Positions 43,650 to 57,400 of a stretch of 64,000 bases of DNA are shown here, piece after piece. A program made the position numbers and the translations under genes. The notes beneath the pieces were generated by a model. It saw only the letters and a program-made list of their open reading frames with translations, was not told where the DNA came from and did not search any database. Each line of letters starts with the position of its first letter. The first letter of the stretch is position 1. Origin of the DNA: Owenia fusiformis (taxonomy: Eukaryota; Annelida; Polychaeta; Sabellida; Oweniidae); assembly GCA_903813345.2 (NCBI GenBank), contig CAIIXF020000001.1:34811366-34875365 (forward strand), given 5' to 3'.

Positions 43650-46600
43650 TTAGATTTATGAACTTTATTACACATTCATACCCATAAAAGGTTAAGTGTA
43701 CACAAAGTAAACACTAATTTTACAATATATCAATACAACAGAAAACAGTATATATAACAACAAACAAAATTAACACTTCATAATAAATAAATAAGTAAAT
43801 AAATGAACAAATAAATATGCATCATGGATAAGCACATGAATGGTGATTGTGATACGCGTCCATTGTTTATGTCATATATCACACCCTTCTATGTTATATT
43901 ACATTTATGAATAAATTCTGCTACAATTTCAATTTCTTTATTTTCACAAGACATACAATATTGGAAAAAAAGTGAATCGTCCTCCATGTTGAAAAGGTGT
44001 TTAATTGGGTTGCCGTGTGATACAAGTTTATCGAGCATTTTCTTTCTATATACTGTATTTTTTACATGAACGCATTATGTGTTTTTCGTTTTCTATTAAA
44101 TTGCAAACCTCGCAAATTCTTTCATCGATCTTTAATTTTGGGCGTTCGTATCTACCCGTTTCTATTTTTAATTTGTGGTTACTGATACGAAACTTTGTTA
44201 GACTTCGTCGTAAATGCCCATTTGAAATTGAATCTAAATATGGTTCGAACCTGAAATTGCTTTTAAATATTTTGTATGTATTCAGTTTGCGACATTGGTC
44301 GGAATTCAATTGATTTCGCCAATAATCTTCAAAACTAATTTTTGATTTACAAACAACTTCGGATGCGTCAATAGTATATTCTTTTACATCTAAAGTATTA
44401 TTGATATTGCTGGGAGTATTTCCTGAAAATGATACTACCTCTAATTTATCCATTACACTTTTAAAATTCAGCATCCACGATGACTTGTTGATCTTTGATA
44501 AGTCATTTGATGTAGTAAGTGCTTCTGATAATAAGATGTATGACGTATTTAACATGTGATTATAGAAATTAGTAGCTTGTTTGAATATATTTATATATAG
44601 TGGGTATTTCCCAAGCTCTCCATAAATTGCTAAATTTGTTGATTTTTTATTTACTTTAAGAATATATTTACAAAAAGATAACAGAAGTTTCTCAGATGGA
44701 AATCGTCTGCCATTTGTAAACCATTCATTCAAATCTTTTGTAGAAAAGTAATTCGACATGCCCCATATTTCAGATCCATATAAGATTATTGGAACTACCA
44801 ATTGTTCAAAAATCTTTATTCCTATTGAAGGTTTTAAACTTGTATCGCCTAGTGACCTTTTTATTTTATAAATTGCCTTTAATCCTCGGTCATACAGATA
44901 GTCCTTGGATTTACTAAATGTACCTGAACTACTTATGGTCAAACCCAAGTATTTATATGATTTTACCGTCTCGATCTCATCCCCATCAAAATAAAAATTT
45001 TCTGTACATTTTCTACCATTTCCAATAAATTTCATTATTTTTGTTTTCGATAAATTAATTGACAAATGCCAGTCTTTACAATATTTTGAAAGATTATCTA
45101 TAGACTTTTGAAGTCCATTTCTGCTCAAAGACAAAAGTAGAACATCATCAGCATACATCAAACAGTTTACTTTTGAACTTTGTAAAATTGGTGCGTCATT
45201 GTAACCTATAACCGCTGGCAGATCATTTAAAAACAAATTGAATAGTGTGGGAGACATTGGATCCCCTTGTTTAACACCAGCATTCACTTTTCTAAATTCA
45301 GTCCTCTTATTTGAAATACTGTTTTTTATACATATTTTGGTATCTTGATACATTTTTCTAACGATTTCAAAAAGCTTTCCTTTTATACCAACTGACAAAA
45401 GTTTATACATAAGACCTTCCCTCCAAACGCTGTCAAAAGCCTTTCTAAAGTCAATGAATATTCCATAAATAGGAGATTTTAAATGTTTAACATATTTATC
45501 ATGAAGCGTTCTGATAATAAAGATATGATCCACTGTTCGTGCTTTCTTCTGAAATCCTATTTGAGCTTTATTCATAATATTATTATGATTTATGAAAACC
45601 TGCAATCGTGCATCCAATACTGAACTAAATATTTTTCCAAACACAATGTTAATTGTTATACCTCTATAATTTGATAATTTTCTAGGATCTCCGCTTTTAA
45701 AAATTGAAGTGATATATCCCTCTCCCCAACTTGCCGGATATTTTCCTGAATTTAATATTGTATTAAATATTATTTTCAAATATGGCAGTATTAATGATTT
45801 GGAACTTTTGACCATTTCATTCGAAATCATATCCAAACCAGATGCTTTATTATTTTTTAAGCCTTTAATTGCTGTCTCGATTTCTGATTGTTTAATCTCA
45901 AAATCTAACTCTGAAAAGAATGGTTCTTTTCGCATCTCCTCGATCCGAGAAGAAATCTCAACATTTGATATGTCGGTCGTGTTAAGTAATTTATAATAGT
46001 ATTCTAACCATTCGTTAATTTCAACGCGGTCTTGAGTGACTCTCGAACCAGGCTCTTTTAGTTTGTCTATTAAATTCCAATATTCAGTTGGATTTGTAGA
46101 ACTAGCGTTTTCAAGCTTTTCAATTAATTCCGCTTTATATTGATATTTAGCTTGTTTACATCGTTTTTTATAAACCTTTTTCACTTTAAAGAACATACCT
46201 CTTTTATAAGGATTTGTGGGATCATTTTGTAAACATTTGCCTAATTTTCGAACTTCAGAATGCAGTTGCTTGCACGATAAATTATACCACTTTTTACATC
46301 GTTTTTGTTTATTTCCTTTCTTATGTCTGACGAACCTCTTTTCAAGCGTATTGGACGCAGCATTGTGCATACACTTAGTTAAGTTATTTAACATATCATC
46401 TACATTACTATTATGATCCATATCGTACAGGCTGCGTTTATTTGTAATCTCGATTTTCAATTGGTCGTGAAAATCTTTGCTTTTTTCTGAAGACCAGATA
46501 TATCTCGGAGGTAATGGAGTTTGAGTATAGACTTTACTTTTCCTCGTTTTATGTTTGCAAATTCTGCTAAATTCAGAATTATATAACAAAGAAATGGCAC

Positions 46601-46796
46601 AATGATCAGAAAGGTTTCCTTGAAAATCATGCACTTTAAATGTACATATGTTATGCATGATTTCCGATTGCGCCAGCGCTATATCAACCGTGCTACTTCC
46701 ATTATATTTATGACATGTAAGACTACCTTTTAAGACTATCTTTTCATATGACGTGTTGCAGTCATTAATCAACGACTTGTTGGAAATTATGTCAAT
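43650..46796 (-). mobile_element. 5'-truncated APE-type non-LTR retrotransposon (LINE 1)
   Basis: The minus-strand frame holds the last part of an AP endonuclease domain (SDHCAISL) and a complete reverse transcriptase. The 3' region has an AATAAA (near 43666) followed by 'aaatctaaatctatg', a short A-rich microrepeat in place of a long poly(A). Upstream of 46796 the frame meets a stop, so the N-terminal endonuclease and any ORF1 are lost. Inverted 19-bp sequences flank the insertion (about 43423 and 46862). CR1/Jockey/I-type affinity is inference from the RT motifs. Confidence 0.85.
44046..46772 (-). CDS. LINE 1 ORF2-like reverse transcriptase (truncated, C-terminal frameshift)
   Basis: 908 codons without a stop. 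Motifs in order: IDFRKAFDSVWREGL, NAGVKQGDPMSPTLFNLFL, CLMYADDVLLLS (catalytic YADD), a thumb region with YLGLTISSSG, and a C-terminal CxxC-H-C cluster (CEVCNLIENEKHIMRSC). It stops just after that at 44046. The +1 frame continues in apparently coding sequence to TAG at 43889, so one base was gained or lost near 44050. Encodes reverse transcription of LINE RNA at a nicked target; this copy is very likely dead. Confidence 0.88.
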   Translation of the reverse strand: MINDCNTSYEKIVLKGSLTCHKYNGSSTVDIALAQSEIMHNICTFKVHDFQGNLSDHCAISLLYNSEFSRICKHKTRKSKVYTQTPLPPRYIWSSEKSKDFHDQLKIEITNKRSLYDMDHNSNVDDMLNNLTKCMHNAASNTLEKRFVRHKKGNKQKRCKKWYNLSCKQLHSEVRKLGKCLQNDPTNPYKRGMFFKVKKVYKKRCKQAKYQYKAELIEKLENASSTNPTEYWNLIDKLKEPGSRVTQDRVEINEWLEYYYKLLNTTDISNVEISSRIEEMRKEPFFSELDFEIKQSEIETAIKGLKNNKASGLDMISNEMVKSSKSLILPYLKIIFNTILNSGKYPASWGEGYITSIFKSGDPRKLSNYRGITINIVFGKIFSSVLDARLQVFINHNNIMNKAQIGFQKKARTVDHIFIIRTLHDKYVKHLKSPIYGIFIDFRKAFDSVWREGLMYKLLSVGIKGKLFEIVRKMYQDTKICIKNSISNKRTEFRKVNAGVKQGDPMSPTLFNLFLNDLPAVIGYNDAPILQSSKVNCLMYADDVLLLSLSRNGLQKSIDNLSKYCKDWHLSINLSKTKIMKFIGNGRKCTENFYFDGDEIETVKSYKYLGLTISSSGTFSKSKDYLYDRGLKAIYKIKRSLGDTSLKPSIGIKIFEQLVVPIILYGSEIWGMSNYFSTKDLNEWFTNGRRFPSEKLLLSFCKYILKVNKKSTNLAIYGELGKYPLYINIFKQATNFYNHMLNTSYILLSEALTTSNDLSKINKSSWMLNFKSVMDKLEVVSFSGNTPSNINNTLDVKEYTIDASEVVCKSKISFEDYWRNQLNSDQCRKLNTYKIFKSNFRFEPYLDSISNGHLRRSLTKFRISNHKLKIETGRYERPKLKIDERICEVCNLIENEKHIMRSCKKYSI

Positions 46797-46861
46797 TTAT
46801 ATTTCCAGCCCCATAAATGTTTTTTATTCACAAATTATGAAAATATGAGACGTTAGGGCTA

Positions 46862-48133
46862 CCAAACTTTTGAAGGGGAGTGTATGCAGCTAGCTGAGTG
46901 TATGTGGCATTGTTCAATTTGATTGTCACCACCTGCAAGTTGCTCACAATATTATCAATTCAATCTTAAGTCAGATTGGAACTCCTGAGATGTTGTAGAT
47001 GATTTTGAAAAATTGGTCGATTTGAAGCAAGTTGAAAAATACCTTTTTGACATTTTTACCATAAGGTTATTAAACGTCAACTCTCAAATCTAAACTCAGT
47101 CATGTAGATGATTTTCAAAAAGGGTTAATTTGAAGCAAGTTGAAAAACGACCTTTTATACCTTCTTTTGACCCTGAGAAGGTCATTAAATTTCAAATCTA
47201 AAATCAGATTTGAACTTCTGAGAACGTGTAGATGATTTTAAAAAAGCTGAAGTCAGTCTAAACAGTATTTGTTAAGTTTTTTTAAGTTTGTTACCACTTT
47301 TGGTGGTGACATAAAAAGTTGATTTTGAAGGAATTTGAATTTATTTCAAATGAAATTTTAGTTGTCATGCAGAAAAAAGCATTTGTTTTTAGATGGCGGG
47401 CGATTAACAACCTTTTTTAAAAAAAACTCTCAAATAGTTTTTCAAGTCATGAAAAGTAATATTTGAATGATTAAAACTATATTTTCCAGATTCCAACGTT
47501 GATTCATTTATTATCATGGATATGAGGACCTTCTAGGGTTTTCTAGTCGAACCAGTAGTCAATCTGATTACATTATAAGCTCAAACATATTCCAAAGCCA
47601 AACTATATTTTGACTCCAGGCTCCCATTCTGATACTCATAGCATTTCTCTCTGTTGCATCGCAGATGTCTCCCCAGAAGGAAAGAGATGGAGAGGGCGTG
47701 GCTTACCACGATGCCAGGCTCCTCGAGTCACTGACAATCAGTGTCTGCAACGTCGCAGTGACTGCGATAGCTTGATGCATGACCCCTCTGACACGTATCA
47801 TTCATCATCATGACTACTTTCAAGCACAATATTTCAATTCTACAAAGCTCTAAGGCATATCAGTTTTTCCTAATAACCAAGGTTAATACGGGCGCGGGCA
47901 CGATTTTCTTCTCAAGACAACTGTTCCGGTGCCAGATTATGGGTTTGTAAGGTGAGTGGTCGCAAGGGCTTAACGCCAACTTCGCTGTCGGCACATGTAC
48001 GGGAATGGGATACAGGGGGTGTAGACCTTATACAACTCTGATCACCAGGCTCCTCGAGTCACTTAGCATGACTACTTGTCTTTCAAACACAATATATCAT
48101 GACAAAAATTCTTTGGAATGCATTTCAGTTAAT
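46862..48133. other. Intergenic repeats, no gene
   Basis: 46960-47240 holds three diverged ~120-bp units with 'gtagatgattttRaaaaa' and 'gaagcaagttgaaaaa'. 47390-47490 resembles the end of family B. 'ccaggctcctcgagtcac' occurs at about 47718 and 48046 in a ~100-bp duplication. Confidence 0.5.
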
Positions 48134-48139
48134 TTTATT
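48134..48139 (-). terminator. Candidate poly(A) signal of the CAP/ShKT gene
   Basis: AATAAA on the minus strand, about 285 nt past the stop codon at 48422. Confidence 0.4.
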
Positions 48140-48421
48140 CCAATTTCCAATGTGTCACAAGGAAAACATTTCAATTCATGAAGAACGTCTAATAGCCTAT
48201 AACATAACTTGATTTACATAAAGGGTGATTTATCACAATATGATTATCATACTTGGTGATACTAAATAGATCATATGCTGAACGTCATTGTTTAAATTAT
48301 TTTCAAATCTGAGGTTAACGTGATACACTCATAGTCCATTTTCAAGTATAATCATGCTTGCTGAAAAGTGTAGTTGGTGGGTAAGTCATCGGTGTCTTTG
48401 TCCCACTTCTCACTTCCATTA

Positions 48422-48431
48422 TTAATTGCAC
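48422..48431 (-). CDS. CAP/ShKT terminal coding exon
   Basis: Ten coding nt after 'tttttcag': completes Ala, then Cys-Asn-TAA. It supplies the last ShKT cysteine, giving CKDTCAC where typical ShKT ends C..TC..C, one residue shorter. Boundary less certain than the others. Confidence 0.7.
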
Positions 48432-51400
48432 CTGAAAAATATAATCAGAGCTATGAATCTTTCTCATACTGTTCCCATCTAACCTTCAAGGAACAATCTC
48501 TGATTCAAAAAGTTTTCATGTTATACTATGATGGCTAATACTTCATTTGAGAGTCATGTCTTCTAAATATAGTTTTTGTACGAATATTATGTTTTCTTCA
48601 CCCGGATTCTATCCATTCTCTTTCTAAGAATAGTGGATAAAATACCATGCTTCTTTTTACAGGGTGATCAAAAACAACAGAACCGCCCACAAGTTTTTAA
48701 AAACTTGAATATCTACACAACCTCTTATTTTCTTGGCACAGAAGCTGCAATCAATGGATGACAGTATGACATCAAAACCAATGGGACATATTTACATGTA
48801 CCCTTTCAAATTATGTGTGCAATCGAAAGTTGACGATACGTTGAGACTTGTCTAATGTCAACTTATCTAATGTAGTCGCAATCATTGTTTCTAGTGGTTC
48901 TTGTCTGATTAACCACTCCACTATGATATGTTGGTTTCTGTTTTTGGGTCACCTTGTATGATTGAAAAAGTACTTACGCGCACGTATCTTTGCAGTTTTG
49001 TTGCATGAACGCACTGTAAACACTCCCGGGTGCGCAATAGCCAGAGCTTTTCCAATAGTTGCAACTACTTGAGGCATCTCCTGGTTTATCGATGCAGTCG
49101 ACTAAAACAACCAGAATGAGATACATATTCTAACAATTATGGCATTGGCAATAAGTTAAAGAATTTAAGCTCAGTGTTGGATCAGTTGTGGCCGATTTTA
49201 AGCACGAATGTCTTGCATGCGATATAAAATGATGGAGGGCATGGGGCCCAATATAGGTTTTTTATAGTTTTTAACGGCTAGATATATCAAAAAGAAAAAG
49301 AAATGTGTCTGTTTAATTTGCTTTAAATCAATATATTAACTATCAAAATCTACAACATTAGAAAATTCCATAGTGGACTTTTTTTAGAAAAGGGTACTAA
49401 GTAAAGCAATATCGATAGTGGTTTATAATGGCAGCCAATGGGGATTTTCCAAAATTCAAACGCCAATATCTTTTGAACTAGGTTGAAGAAAAAATTTAAC
49501 TTTTCTGATTTTAAAGATAATCATGTTTTTGTAACATACTTGGAATATGGGCTTTATTGCTCTAGAACTGTTATGCAGGGGGTCTTTTGAAGATTGATAA
49601 ATTAACATGGAGCTCAATGCAAATGTGCCAAAATCTTTGAGGCCTGCTATTATGAAACAGAGGCCACTTTTCAACACTTCGTTAGATATCAAAACTATGT
49701 ATTAACGATACTTTGGTCAGAAAATGGTGCTTTATTTATATCAAGCATAATTTAACAGGTTTAGGTTTTGTACAAGTCCACTAAGAAGAATGTATTCAGC
49801 CTGAAACATTAAAGGCAAATCTGTTTTTTCAAGGCCAATATATTGACCTGCACTGGCATCTACTTTTTCGTTTTTCGCACAAAGTTATTGTTTTCCTTCA
49901 AATTGTGAAGAAATGACCAAAAATCAGTGACGTCATCAATTAATTGAAAGAATTAGGCGGGAAAACAAAACAAGAACAGATGATATTTTACGCATTTGAT
50001 TACACACGTAGATTGCACATATGCACGTTTACGTTAAAAATGAATCATTGCCGTTTTCTTTATCACCATATCTAATTCATCTGTTGTAAAATATAAAATG
50101 ACTATTCCCGTTTGCCAACTGTATAGGTAACGTAGCATTATACTTCACTTGGACGACTACTCTAGCGGTGTAGTAACTAGTGGTAGTTAAAGTTTTATGT
50201 GATCATAAATGGCATTAAAATTCAAAACGTTTCGTTAGATATGTGGCATAAAATCCAGACGAACCAGGATGGCCTTATGCTACCTTGACTAATATTTCTA
50301 TAAGTCTATACATACTTTCACAGGCTTCGCCCCCTTTGCTGTCATCACCACAATTACAGACGCAATTTTCTTCTGTTGTGTCGATAGTTCCACCATTTTT
50401 CTCACACTTAACTTTATTAGGACACTCTGTAATAACATAATAAGAGTATCATACCCTGGCCAATAGAAATAAAAATGCTTTTTCTAAATTGATATGTAGT
50501 AAAATAGCTTGGGAGAAATCTTATAAATATTTTGAAGAACTCAAGCCCTAGCCTTGCCCAAGTTGGTATTTTTTACTTATCAGATCTTGAATTAGAAATC
50601 AATATAAGGAAAGGAGACCGACTTGGGCAAGGCTACTCAAGTCCCTGTTTTGTTACATCATCTTAGGATGAAGGTTTCTTTGTGAAGTTCCAACAAATAC
50701 ACGACTTGAATTGTAACTTGTATCCACGCTTACTAAGATAACGCAATGAGCTGGTCGCGGTATAAACGTCTTTGCGATGTGTTTCTCTTTACAATACACT
50801 ATAAAACTTGTTTCATATACTAATGCAAGTGTCTTATTCCAAACCAGAAAATATCATTGAGCTACATGTATAGGAACATCGCGCACCCTTTACAAGATCG
50901 GCCATCACTGTCCCAGCTTATGGGATATCGAATAAATTGAAATCCTGGGATTGAAAAACCCTTGGACCATGGATGATATCGCGAGTAGCAGTTGAGAAGA
51001 TCGGGACGTAAATGCTAGTTGATTTGATACAAAGTTGTTACATTCAGATACGCAAGTAACCATTCTAATGATGATAATTAAAGTTGTTACGCATATTTTC
51101 TTTATTACAGCATGTGTTTTCAATTAAATCGTTACCAATTCAAAACTGAAATCATAAAATACTGAAAAATCAACTAAATCTTCTGATTTTCTGTTAACAT
51201 TGCACAGAATTGGTCGAATAGCCGATAGATGTCATTCATTGATTAAACATGACGTCATATTTGAGATCTTAAGATAAATCTGACGTCATGACGTCAGTGC
51301 CATAGAAACTGAGATTGTCTTATTTTATTTTGACGTCATTCCAATGTAATGAACCAGTTATATCACCAAAAGTTATCATATTTTGTTTGAAATTGGCCGA

Positions 51401-54400
51401 AAAGTTAAAGGTATGAGGATTCTAATCTCAACGGAATCAAACAGATCTACCTTCAAAGTTACAGAAACCTGAGATGACTAAGATACCATATGATTTTAAG
51501 TACCTCTACCAGACCGTTGAATATCCTCATTTCACCATTTTGACGCCATTTCTAATGGATTTCAATGGAGTCATGCATGAATTCCTCATGATTTTTTCAA
51601 AACAAATTGGCCGAAAAGTGTGCATGTGTACATTGCTTAAAACATGTTAAATCAGTAAAGGTTGATGTCTAGTTATAGAAACCTGAGATGACTAAGGTGG
51701 CAAATCAATATCATTCGCACAGTAAGCGTTCGAAAAATGTCTCCATTATAAATCCCATAGGCTTTGGAAAACCGGAAGTAATGGTTCTGCGCATGCGCAG
51801 TGAAATATTGGACAAATTTTGTGCAATGATATTTATCAAATACATTTCTAAAACATTTATTTGCACACGCTATTTCGTATTTAATGGGAATATGATAGGC
51901 CTACGTTTCACGCATTTTACAAATGTTTCTTTTTAAAGAGTAGATTGCAGTTTACATTTTCAATGATAAGTATGAATAAAATGTGTCCCATCACTATATT
52001 ACCACGAGCTGACCACATTTTAATATTTATGACATCGTTACTAGCAACACTAGGAATGTACAAATCCATGCTAAACGTGTTACGCAAATTGTTGGAGCAG
52101 TCACTCTCGAAAATGGCACAATATAAGAGTGCCCTTGTGTCTTAAATGTCACACCATACTCAAGAAAATTTAATTAAGAAAATATCATATCATTTAATCA
52201 ATTCTGTCGTTTAAGGATACTCACCACAGTTCTCATCTTCAAGATGATTGCATTTCGCTGAAAAAAATTCAATAAAGTTATTAGACCATAATTAGAAGTA
52301 GATTCTTTCTACGAACATATAATTATATCTATCAAACATTTAAACATAGATATTGTTACGCGGTAAACACGATTCAAATATATGTCATATTCCACAACGA
52401 GTATGGCATATTCACTTGCGTTGTATGACAGATTCACCCGCGGTATATGGCATACACATTAACCAATGAGAACGCGATACGGAAGTACGCAATTGTCAAT
52501 TACATCGATTCGACGAACGGGTTAAAGTCTATAAATTATTATGATGATTACTGAATCAACAGGTCAGTGCATTGAATATATTAACTAGTACACTTTAATA
52601 ACATACACCGGTGGTACCTGTATTGTTTGATATTGTTTTATATATGTGTTACACGCAACAACACACTTCAATGGAAACATTATTACACATAAATAAACGA
52701 ACCTACGTTCGTGAAGCTTATGAGTGACCTTTACAACCAAATCAACAGTTTACAAAGACCAGGCAAAAACCTGAAAACACGAGTATTTGATAGTGGTTAA
52801 TACGTTACTGATACTTTCAGAAGCACATTTACCAATCACACGTAATAAACTTACTCAATCACTCCAGGGTTCATAGTTTAGTGCTCGAAGTGATAAAAAC
52901 AATGGTAATCCATTATAGTTTTACATTTAGTGTTGATTTGCTAAACCAATCAAATAAAGGGAATTTCGTATGACGTTCACCGCGCGGTGAATGCCATATT
53001 CCGCAACGTGTATTTCATATTCTCCGAGTGAATATGTCATATTACGCAGATGAATATGAGGTATTCACTATATCATATTTCAATGCGGAATTTGCCATAC
53101 TCACTTGCGGTCTATGTCAGATACCGCAGGTGAGTATACCATATGCACTTGTATCACAAATACCGCGCAACCATAAATGTATCCCATATACCGCGTAACA
53201 GATATGACATACGGTATATATTTCAAACCACGAAAACAAAATACAGAATACACAAGTGTTCTTTATAAGTAATCAAGGCACAAATTAGCATATTATATTT
53301 ATGAAATTAATTACAGATATAAAACGCGAAATTTGACAAGGCCATTTTTAAAGTCCTTTTTAGATGCCATAATTGTCCATATATACTCTTAAAAGTTTTT
53401 TCATTTTCGGCTCTTGGTTTCTTAAAATGCCATATGTCTTATTTGATACTCGCCCAGAAAGCATTTTCTTTGAAGATAGTTATTTATACGAAGTTCATGT
53501 TGAGTGACACGATAATCCTTTTGACATTTAAAATAATAGTCCTCGAACTTTCAATTTAGTGCCTTTTGTTATAACTGGACGTCTTGATAATAAAAACGTA
53601 TACAACGGAATTATAAAAAAACAATTGACTGGGTTTACGCTACTTACCACATAGTGTATCATTGTAACAAGATACGCCAGTGTCACCCTTACATGCACTA
53701 CAGACACCCCCTTCTCTGAATGGTTTTTGGCCTACATAGTTTCCCCTGAAAGATAATTAGGATTTATTTTATGCTGTCTAAATTCTTGCATAAATTCTGA
53801 TCATAAACATAATCTTTCATATAACGTATTAAATGTAATTAACATTCAGTTGCATTTTGCGTCATAGGCAGGTGAATTACCAAGAAATTAATCCCCCAAT
53901 ACCCTTTGTATAAAGGTGATTTGTCTGTTATGAGGGATCAATCGATTTTTTAAATACTAAAGAAACTTCATCATTTATTTTTTTACTCAAATGTTCGTTT
54001 AGCCAAATAAAAAATGAAATAACAATTCAAAAAACATATAAAAACATAGAATAACCCACTCTCTAGATGCAATGATGGGTACATGATTTGCGGATAATCT
54101 TCACCTTTGTTTGAAGTCCAGTAACCATAGTAGATGAGTAGCCAGATCTCATAAAGTCTTCAAATAAAGAAGTTTAAACCTCCAAAAGGTTACTGGCTAA
54201 TCTTGGAAAGCTAAACACCTGGTTGAAGACTATAAAAATTCAGAACAGGTGGAAAAGTTCTTAAAAAATTTTAGGGGTAAAAGTTGAAAACGGTGCTAGC
54301 TCTAGCAGGTGCCCCTCCCCCCCCCCTCCACCTAAGATTGGCCCAAATTTTGGGTTTTAGAGGCCCAAAATTTTTTCCGCGGAAAGATTTTTTAAGAGTT

Positions 54401-57400
54401 GAAATTTGCCCCCATTGTTAGTTTCGAGGTCCGCCCCTGGTGTACTGTGTCCGTGATTTGAAGAACGCATATCACTTACGGTGGGGAATAGTCACATATG
54501 ACGAGAGTATAATCGTAAGTTGGTGTGTCTCTGTATATGACTTTAACCCCATCTTTATACTGATACAGCTTATCACAAATATGGGCGCCACAGCCAACCA
54601 TCTCAGTAACCGCCCAGATGACCTACAAAAAGAAGAAGTTATTGGGCGTATTAGACTAGCCTTTTCCCGTTTTCAGATCAGATCAGATTTAATTTCTGGA
54701 TTACATGTAAAATAAGGATAGAATCACACCCAGTGGTCGGGAAAATGTGATGAAGGAGCATATAATAAGCTAGAATACAAGCAGTATACTATTACCTGAG
54801 TATAATGGCCACAGACTTTCCCCTGGGCACAAGAGATGGTTTTTAGGTCGTAATGCGGTTTCTCATCATTGTACCAGCCTTTCATTGCACCCATGGCAAT
54901 GCCTGAGTCTATCGAGGAACCCCCTGGCCTACCGATGTAGTACATGTTCTGGCCAACACTAGTACCATTGCAACTGAAATAGATTTTATATTAATAATTT
55001 AAAGTGCATATTTGCCCCGCCGGACTGACCCTTGTAAAGCCTATTGCTATCTACAAGTTGAAAAAATGAAGTACAGTATCATAACAAAGGCAGAATCAGA
55101 GCTGATAGGGGATGACAAAATTGCAAGCAACATAAACCTGCATATAGGACCTGCCAATGTATTTTTATCATCTTAAATGATGTAAGTGCCAGAAAATGAT
55201 ATACTTTGTTTGGAATTCATACATTTGGCCAAACATTTGCGTAAAGACTGTGATGAATACCCAGGCCCGACGTAGCCAGGATTTGCCAAGGGGGGTCAGT
55301 TTTCAAAAATTTCCAGGGGGGTTCAAATTTGACAATTTTGGCCCAAATTTGTCTAAAATACTTGATAAGTGCTCAAAATGGTGAAAAACTGCATGATTTT
55401 AAGAGAATTTTGGCCAGGGGGGGGGGGTCGCACGAACCCTGCAAACCCCCCTGGCTACGGGCCTGAATACCAGTCATGTATAAGAGTTTAGGAGTCTAAC
55501 TATTCCTAACGTCGAGAAGTCAGATAGGAAGTTTAAGCTTTCAGTGTTTTTCACAACCTAAACCTGAACGGAAAATATTTAAGCGATGCATTTGTATGGG
55601 CGATTGGTATATGTTGGCGTTTCGATTTTATATGCAAGCATAACACTCCTTATCCTATGCCGAGTAGAGTTTTAGGGAGATAAGTTGGTAAGATATAAGA
55701 TATATTTAAAAAGTTATGGATATATTCTTACAACGTGTAATCCCCATGGTCCCAGATACACTTGTTAGCTCGTAACTGGGACAACTTTGCTAACTCTTGG
55801 TTGTATGTCAGCTTATTCTCGTTGGAACTGCCCTGTTCACTGGCCTCGTTAAGCCTCCGTGTGTTGTGTTCATCCACCATGATGTTCTGCCAAGCCTCAT
55901 TTGGGATGTCATCTGGAAGGTCGCTGCATGAGGAACGCTTCTGACCTGTATAAATACAATTACATTTATTTGATTGTAAAAAGCATTGAGGATATATATA
56001 ATGGGCTATAGATTACGCTTGTTTTGAAGAAAAACAGCTCATATACAATTTTGAATAATTTCTACGAGACTTCCTGTATAGGTAATCATTGAGTATCGAA
56101 TTGTGAAATATTGTCGTATTAAAATATTGAAATATTTTATATCATGATCAAAAAATGTACATTTTTGAATATTGATTCTTTTTTTCTCTGGCTACTGAAA
56201 ATAAGATAAGAAGGTTTACATTCACTTTCCGCTTATTCTACATCTGAAGTATTTTTAATGTTGTACATGTACATAGCCTATTTTTAAAAGTATTTTTAAA
56301 TTAAGAATAGATTTTAAAATATTTCGAAAGTGATTCATGTGCAAAAATTAAGGCATAATCCACTACATAGGTTACAATAATTAGCAGTTAAAATGTCAGA
56401 TTGTGAGTGACAGTAAAACCTGTTAAAGTTTTCCGAACACCTCTAAATCTGAACGCTTTTCAGGTCCCATTTTTATCGTATCTTTTATATGTCGTACGCT
56501 TGTTTTAAACAGCCATATTTAAACCTTCAGGGATGTTCAATCTCACACTGTGACAGTGTACTAACTTATTGACTCTCTCGTATCTAGTTTTTTCGTCAGA
56601 AAATAATTTATCATTAATAAAAAAAATAGTCAATTATGACTTGGAGAAACTTGTTCCTTGTTATAGACGAAAGGACACCTTTCTTGTTCCCATTGATCAT
56701 GATTTATGTTCAGTCTCAGTTGTCCTGCAATTCTGATAAAATACGCTCCGTAGCAGAGCGAATCTCAGGAACTGGTGTACACTCGCGTTTTGTCTCAATT
56801 TTCTTGTCTTACTTAAAAGACCCTGTACTCCCCCCTTTATCCTTCTCTCTATCTCTGTATATTGCAAGGTAAAGAGAGTGAAGGTGGCGAGGGGGGGGGG
56901 GGTTGGATACAGTCTTTAAGCAAGACTATCAATTTTCAATTAAAGTATTTATAATCCAGAAACAAGTATACTTGTCATATTCCATGCTAATGCTGTTGGA
57001 GGAGTTATTTTTGGATTGCACATGCTATTAGAAATATTTTAGATGCGATACTTATCTAACAATGAATGCACTGGTGATCCACTCGATTACGCTGGTTACC
57101 GAAACGGTTCGTTTTGGTAACAAAATGTCGGAACATCGAAGGTACGATTTTTCTTTTTTCCTTATTTCACACGTTGTAGGCAGAATTCCCACGACATTTT
57201 TTAACACAAACGTGTATCAGAATCATATGTTTAAGAAAATGTACATATTTGCGAACAAATAGTTCAGAAGACAACAGAATCGATTTAATTCCTCACTTAA
57301 GTTACATAAACGGGTTTCGAAAAACGGTTAAGATCTGCACTCTTAACCCAAACCGTTTGTGTAACTTAAGTGAGGAATTAAATCGACGATTCTGTTGTCT

